Assembly: GCA_947626915.1 (NCBI GenBank)
Contig: CANQUA010000022.1
Span: 1-42,493 of the forward strand
Reading direction: 5' to 3'
DNA: 42,493 bases
DNA from: an uncultured Lachnospiraceae bacterium
GTDB lineage: Bacteria > Bacillota > Clostridia > Lachnospirales > Lachnospiraceae
Shown here: positions 40,123 to 42,493 of the stretch, piece after piece
Layout: every line of letters begins with the position of its first letter
How positions within the stretch are numbered: position 1 is the stretch's first letter
Made by a program: the position numbers and the translations under genes
The notes under the pieces: model-generated
What the model was told of the DNA's origin: nothing
The model's input: only the letters and a program-made list of their open reading frames with translations
The model's database searches: none

Positions 40123-42493
40123 ATGAGAGGATTCAAAAGGAAACTAAGTGTGATCGTGGCGCTGGCCATGATCCTGACGCTGCTTCCCGGCGCCGGCGCG
40201 CGGGAGATCGCGGCGCGGGCGGCGGAGACGCTGGAAGGCCCCGTCCGCATTGAGGCGCAGCGGCCAGGAGGGGTGATTTACAGGGAAGCCGGAGGATTTA
40301 TTGGCTTTAGGGCCGAATTTGCGACGGCGACGGCTTCAAACGCGTATCGCGATGCAGTCAACGGGAACCCGGAAGAAATGATTCAGGTAGAAATTGTTGG
40401 GGAACCCGAAGATTTGAGTATTGTGTATGTGGGATCGGATACGGCGTACAACCCGTACGATGAAAATGGTGAACTCGACGAAACTGCCATTGTGATGGGA
40501 TATCTTATTCATGTCGGTAAAAATGCGCCCGAATCTGTGACGGTTAAGACTATATTTGTCAATCAGCCGGGTACAGAGCCGTTTGAAGCCGTATTTCAAA
40601 TCAAAGATATTCCGAAAGCGACAAAAATTCAGGTCGCCAAGTCCAGAAAAGTAGAGGTGGGCAATAACATCACGATTCCGATTGAGGTGGAAAATGAAGA
40701 ACTTATTCAGTTCCTGGGCTTTGATTGGAGTGAGGACGGGGTTGATCGAGAAGAGAGGATAGCAGCGTTCGACGGCCTTTGGCGAGAGGGAAGCAAAAAG
40801 GCCTGCCTGAGTTTGTACGGTCTTCGCCCGGGAACCTCGACGTTCCGGTTTTATATCTTAGGCTCTGAGGAAGAGACCACTACCACGCTGACGGTCACGG
40901 TAGAACCGCGTACGATGACGCTGGATGAATCGGAAATAGAGGTTGATTTACATGATGATAATTGCCAAGTAAGAATTCGGGATATCGGTACGTCGGATAT
41001 TTATTATAATGGAATGGTCGATTACGAAGACGGCATGGATGACTGGCAAGAATGGTATGATCAGGGCGAGAAACCGGTCTGGACAGTCGGTGATCCGTCA
41101 ATTGCCGATCTTGAAATGCTCAAAGATCGAATTATGGGAGACCATGTCCGGATCATACCGAAGAAAGCCGGAACCACGACGATCACAGCTGAGTGGCTGG
41201 GCGCGAAAGCGGAGGTTAAGCTGACGGTAAAGGGTCCGTCCCTTGAAGAAGAGATTCGTCAGCTTATAGATGAGAAGTGGGAAGAGTTCGTTTACCCTTA
41301 TGGAGGCGATGCAATTCCGGCCGATCAGCTGAAGGAACTGATCTCTGAAGTATCGGAACTGCTGAACGGTGTGACTTTAACGAATCGTGTATGGGATGCT
41401 TTGAGCAGACTGAACGGTGAGTGCAACCCATACGTTGACGCGTGGGGCTATGATCTGAGCGAGAGCGAAACTACGGTAGGGCTTCTGGAGAACATTGAAT
41501 TTGTCGGACCGAATATGACGGTGCCGAAAAAGAAGCCGGAAGATGGAGATCCGTGGAATCGTTTCTGGGTTACGCTGGAAGATGTTTCTGCTTCCGATAT
41601 GAACGCCGTTTCAGGCACCAATAAGACCGGATTCGGGATCCGATTTGCGGAGGGCCCGAATGAGGACGAACAGACTCCTGTCGATTCGCTGAAGACGCCG
41701 GTTCGGGTGACTCTGGCGGTGCCGGACGACCTGGCGGATGCGTCCGACCTGGCTGTTTATTATGTAAGCGGCGGCAGCGCTGTGAAGCTGGCGGATGGAG
41801 CGGTTGTGAAGAAAGGCAGCAGCATTCTGGTGCAGATCGATCAGCCCGGAATTTACGTATTGGCGAAGCCTTATAAGCAGCCTTCAAGTACCGGCGGCTC
41901 TACGGGCGGCACTTCCGGCGGCTCTGCGGGCAGTTCATCCGGCAGTTCTTCAGGCAGTTCGAAGAATACCTCTTCGAAGAAACCTGCGGAAACGACAAAG
42001 ACGGCGGCGGCTGAATGGGTCCAGAGCGCAGCCGGATGGCAGTACCGGAACGCAGATGCGACCTCAGTTGCGGATAGCTGGGCGCAGCTTGTTTATGAGG
42101 ATCATACGGACTGGTATCATTTCGATTTCAACGGTTATATGCAGACCGGCTGGCTGCAGGACGGAGGCGAGTGGTATTATCTGAATCCGGTTTCCGATGG
42201 TACGATGGGCCGCATGGTAACCGGCTGGCTGCAGGACGGAGGCGAATGGTATTACCTGAATCCGGTTTCTGATGGCACGAAGGGTCAGATGGCGACCGGC
42301 TGGGTGCAGGATGGAAACGATTGGTACTATCTGAGTCCGGTATCGGACGGCAAAAAGGGCCATATGCTGACTGGGTGGCAGCAGATTGATGGTCAGTGGT
42401 ATTACCTGAGCCCGGTATCAGACGGCAGGAAAGGCCACATGCTGACCGGATGGCAGCCGATCGGCGGCGTCTGGTATTACTTTGATGAAGCGA
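40123..42493 (+). CDS. Secreted wall-binding protein B (3' end outside the window)
   Basis: Open from ATG 40123 to the window end (790 codons). The first 37 residues, including the signal peptide, are almost identical to protein A. The middle is only distantly related: the N-terminal beta region, an Ig-like domain (opening VEPRTMTLDESEIEVDL and ending AGTTTITAEWLGAKAEVKL), a helical part and a beta domain (VYYVSGG-like YYVSGGSAVKL). A Gly/Ser linker and Thr/Lys-rich stretch lead to four 25-residue wall-binding repeats and the start of the same final unit (TGWQPIGGVWYYFDEA). The last 70 or so bases match gene A exactly, so the 3' ends appear homogenised. Confidence 0.88.
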   Translation, partial: MRGFKRKLSVIVALAMILTLLPGAGAREIAARAAETLEGPVRIEAQRPGGVIYREAGGFIGFRAEFATATASNAYRDAVNGNPEEMIQVEIVGEPEDLSIVYVGSDTAYNPYDENGELDETAIVMGYLIHVGKNAPESVTVKTIFVNQPGTEPFEAVFQIKDIPKATKIQVAKSRKVEVGNNITIPIEVENEELIQFLGFDWSEDGVDREERIAAFDGLWREGSKKACLSLYGLRPGTSTFRFYILGSEEETTTTLTVTVEPRTMTLDESEIEVDLHDDNCQVRIRDIGTSDIYYNGMVDYEDGMDDWQEWYDQGEKPVWTVGDPSIADLEMLKDRIMGDHVRIIPKKAGTTTITAEWLGAKAEVKLTVKGPSLEEEIRQLIDEKWEEFVYPYGGDAIPADQLKELISEVSELLNGVTLTNRVWDALSRLNGECNPYVDAWGYDLSESETTVGLLENIEFVGPNMTVPKKKPEDGDPWNRFWVTLEDVSASDMNAVSGTNKTGFGIRFAEGPNEDEQTPVDSLKTPVRVTLAVPDDLADASDLAVYYVSGGSAVKLADGAVVKKGSSILVQIDQPGIYVLAKPYKQPSSTGGSTGGTSGGSAGSSSGSSSGSSKNTSSKKPAETTKTAAAEWVQSAAGWQYRNADATSVADSWAQLVYEDHTDWYHFDFNGYMQTGWLQDGGEWYYLNPVSDGTMGRMVTGWLQDGGEWYYLNPVSDGTKGQMATGWVQDGNDWYYLSPVSDGKKGHMLTGWQQIDGQWYYLSPVSDGRKGHMLTGWQPIGGVWYYFDEA
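42145..42444 (+). repeat. Four 75-base repeats in wall-protein gene B
   Basis: Four in-frame 75-base units encoding TGW(L/V/Q)Q..G.WYYL(N/S)PVSDG and a GRM/GQM/GHM end. They are closely related to the units in gene A but form their own series (PVSDG rather than PESDG). Confidence 0.88.

Overview
The window reads as chromosomal DNA of a spore-forming Firmicute, most likely a GC-rich gut Clostridia of the Lachnospiraceae type. The evidence is a spoIIR gene, a SPOCS/LysM spore-coat-type protein, strong AGGAGG ribosome sites, TTGACA/TATAAT promoters, Thr/Ala-rich lipoprotein linkers, an MsmX-style sugar ABC locus without its own ATPase, and choline-binding-type wall repeats. This is inference from gene content; no taxonomic marker (rRNA, ribosomal protein) is present.

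Layout. (1) 1-1551: two tandem tyrosine recombinases on the minus strand. The downstream one is split by a group II intron lying in the opposite orientation; only the last 76 bases of the intron (domains V and VI) are in the window. (2) 1743-4087: a SPOCS/LysM protein and a GIY-YIG protein. (3) 4181-9418, minus strand: a LytTR response regulator, a soluble GHKL kinase and a pair of ABC exporter half-transporters. Two 14-bp direct repeats 21 bp apart sit just upstream of the ABC pair and look like the LytTR binding site. (4) 9895-15079: housekeeping genes ispE, a GntR/FCD regulator, spoIIR (divergent), ddl, murI and a DUF1934 gene. (5) 15316-34600: a large glycan-uptake locus: LacI regulator, lipoprotein solute-binding protein with Ig-like domains, a 988-residue membrane-anchored solute-binding protein with two carbohydrate-binding-like domains, two permease pairs, an NHL/TPR membrane protein, a YIP1-family membrane protein, a DUF5696 protein, a secreted GH30 glycosidase and a cytoplasmic GH35 beta-galactosidase. 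(6) 34848-36956: a small helix-turn-helix protein and a membrane Ser/Thr kinase split by a -1 frameshift at a run of seven G. (7) 37094-42493: two tandem secreted wall-binding proteins that share promoter, signal peptide and 3' repeats but differ in the middle; the second runs off the window.

How it fits together. Region 5 is the most interesting part. The solute-binding proteins and DUF5696 protein should capture or process a glycan at the cell surface, the permeases import it with a shared ATPase encoded elsewhere, GH30 cuts it outside and GH35 removes beta-galactose inside. A galactan, such as type II arabinogalactan side chains, is a reasonable but unproven substrate. The NHL/TPR, YIP1 and DUF5696 genes have no role I know of and are embedded between the two permease pairs. 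Region 7 shows a tandem duplication that carried along the 3' end of the kinase gene, leaving a decayed kinase tail in front of the second wall protein.
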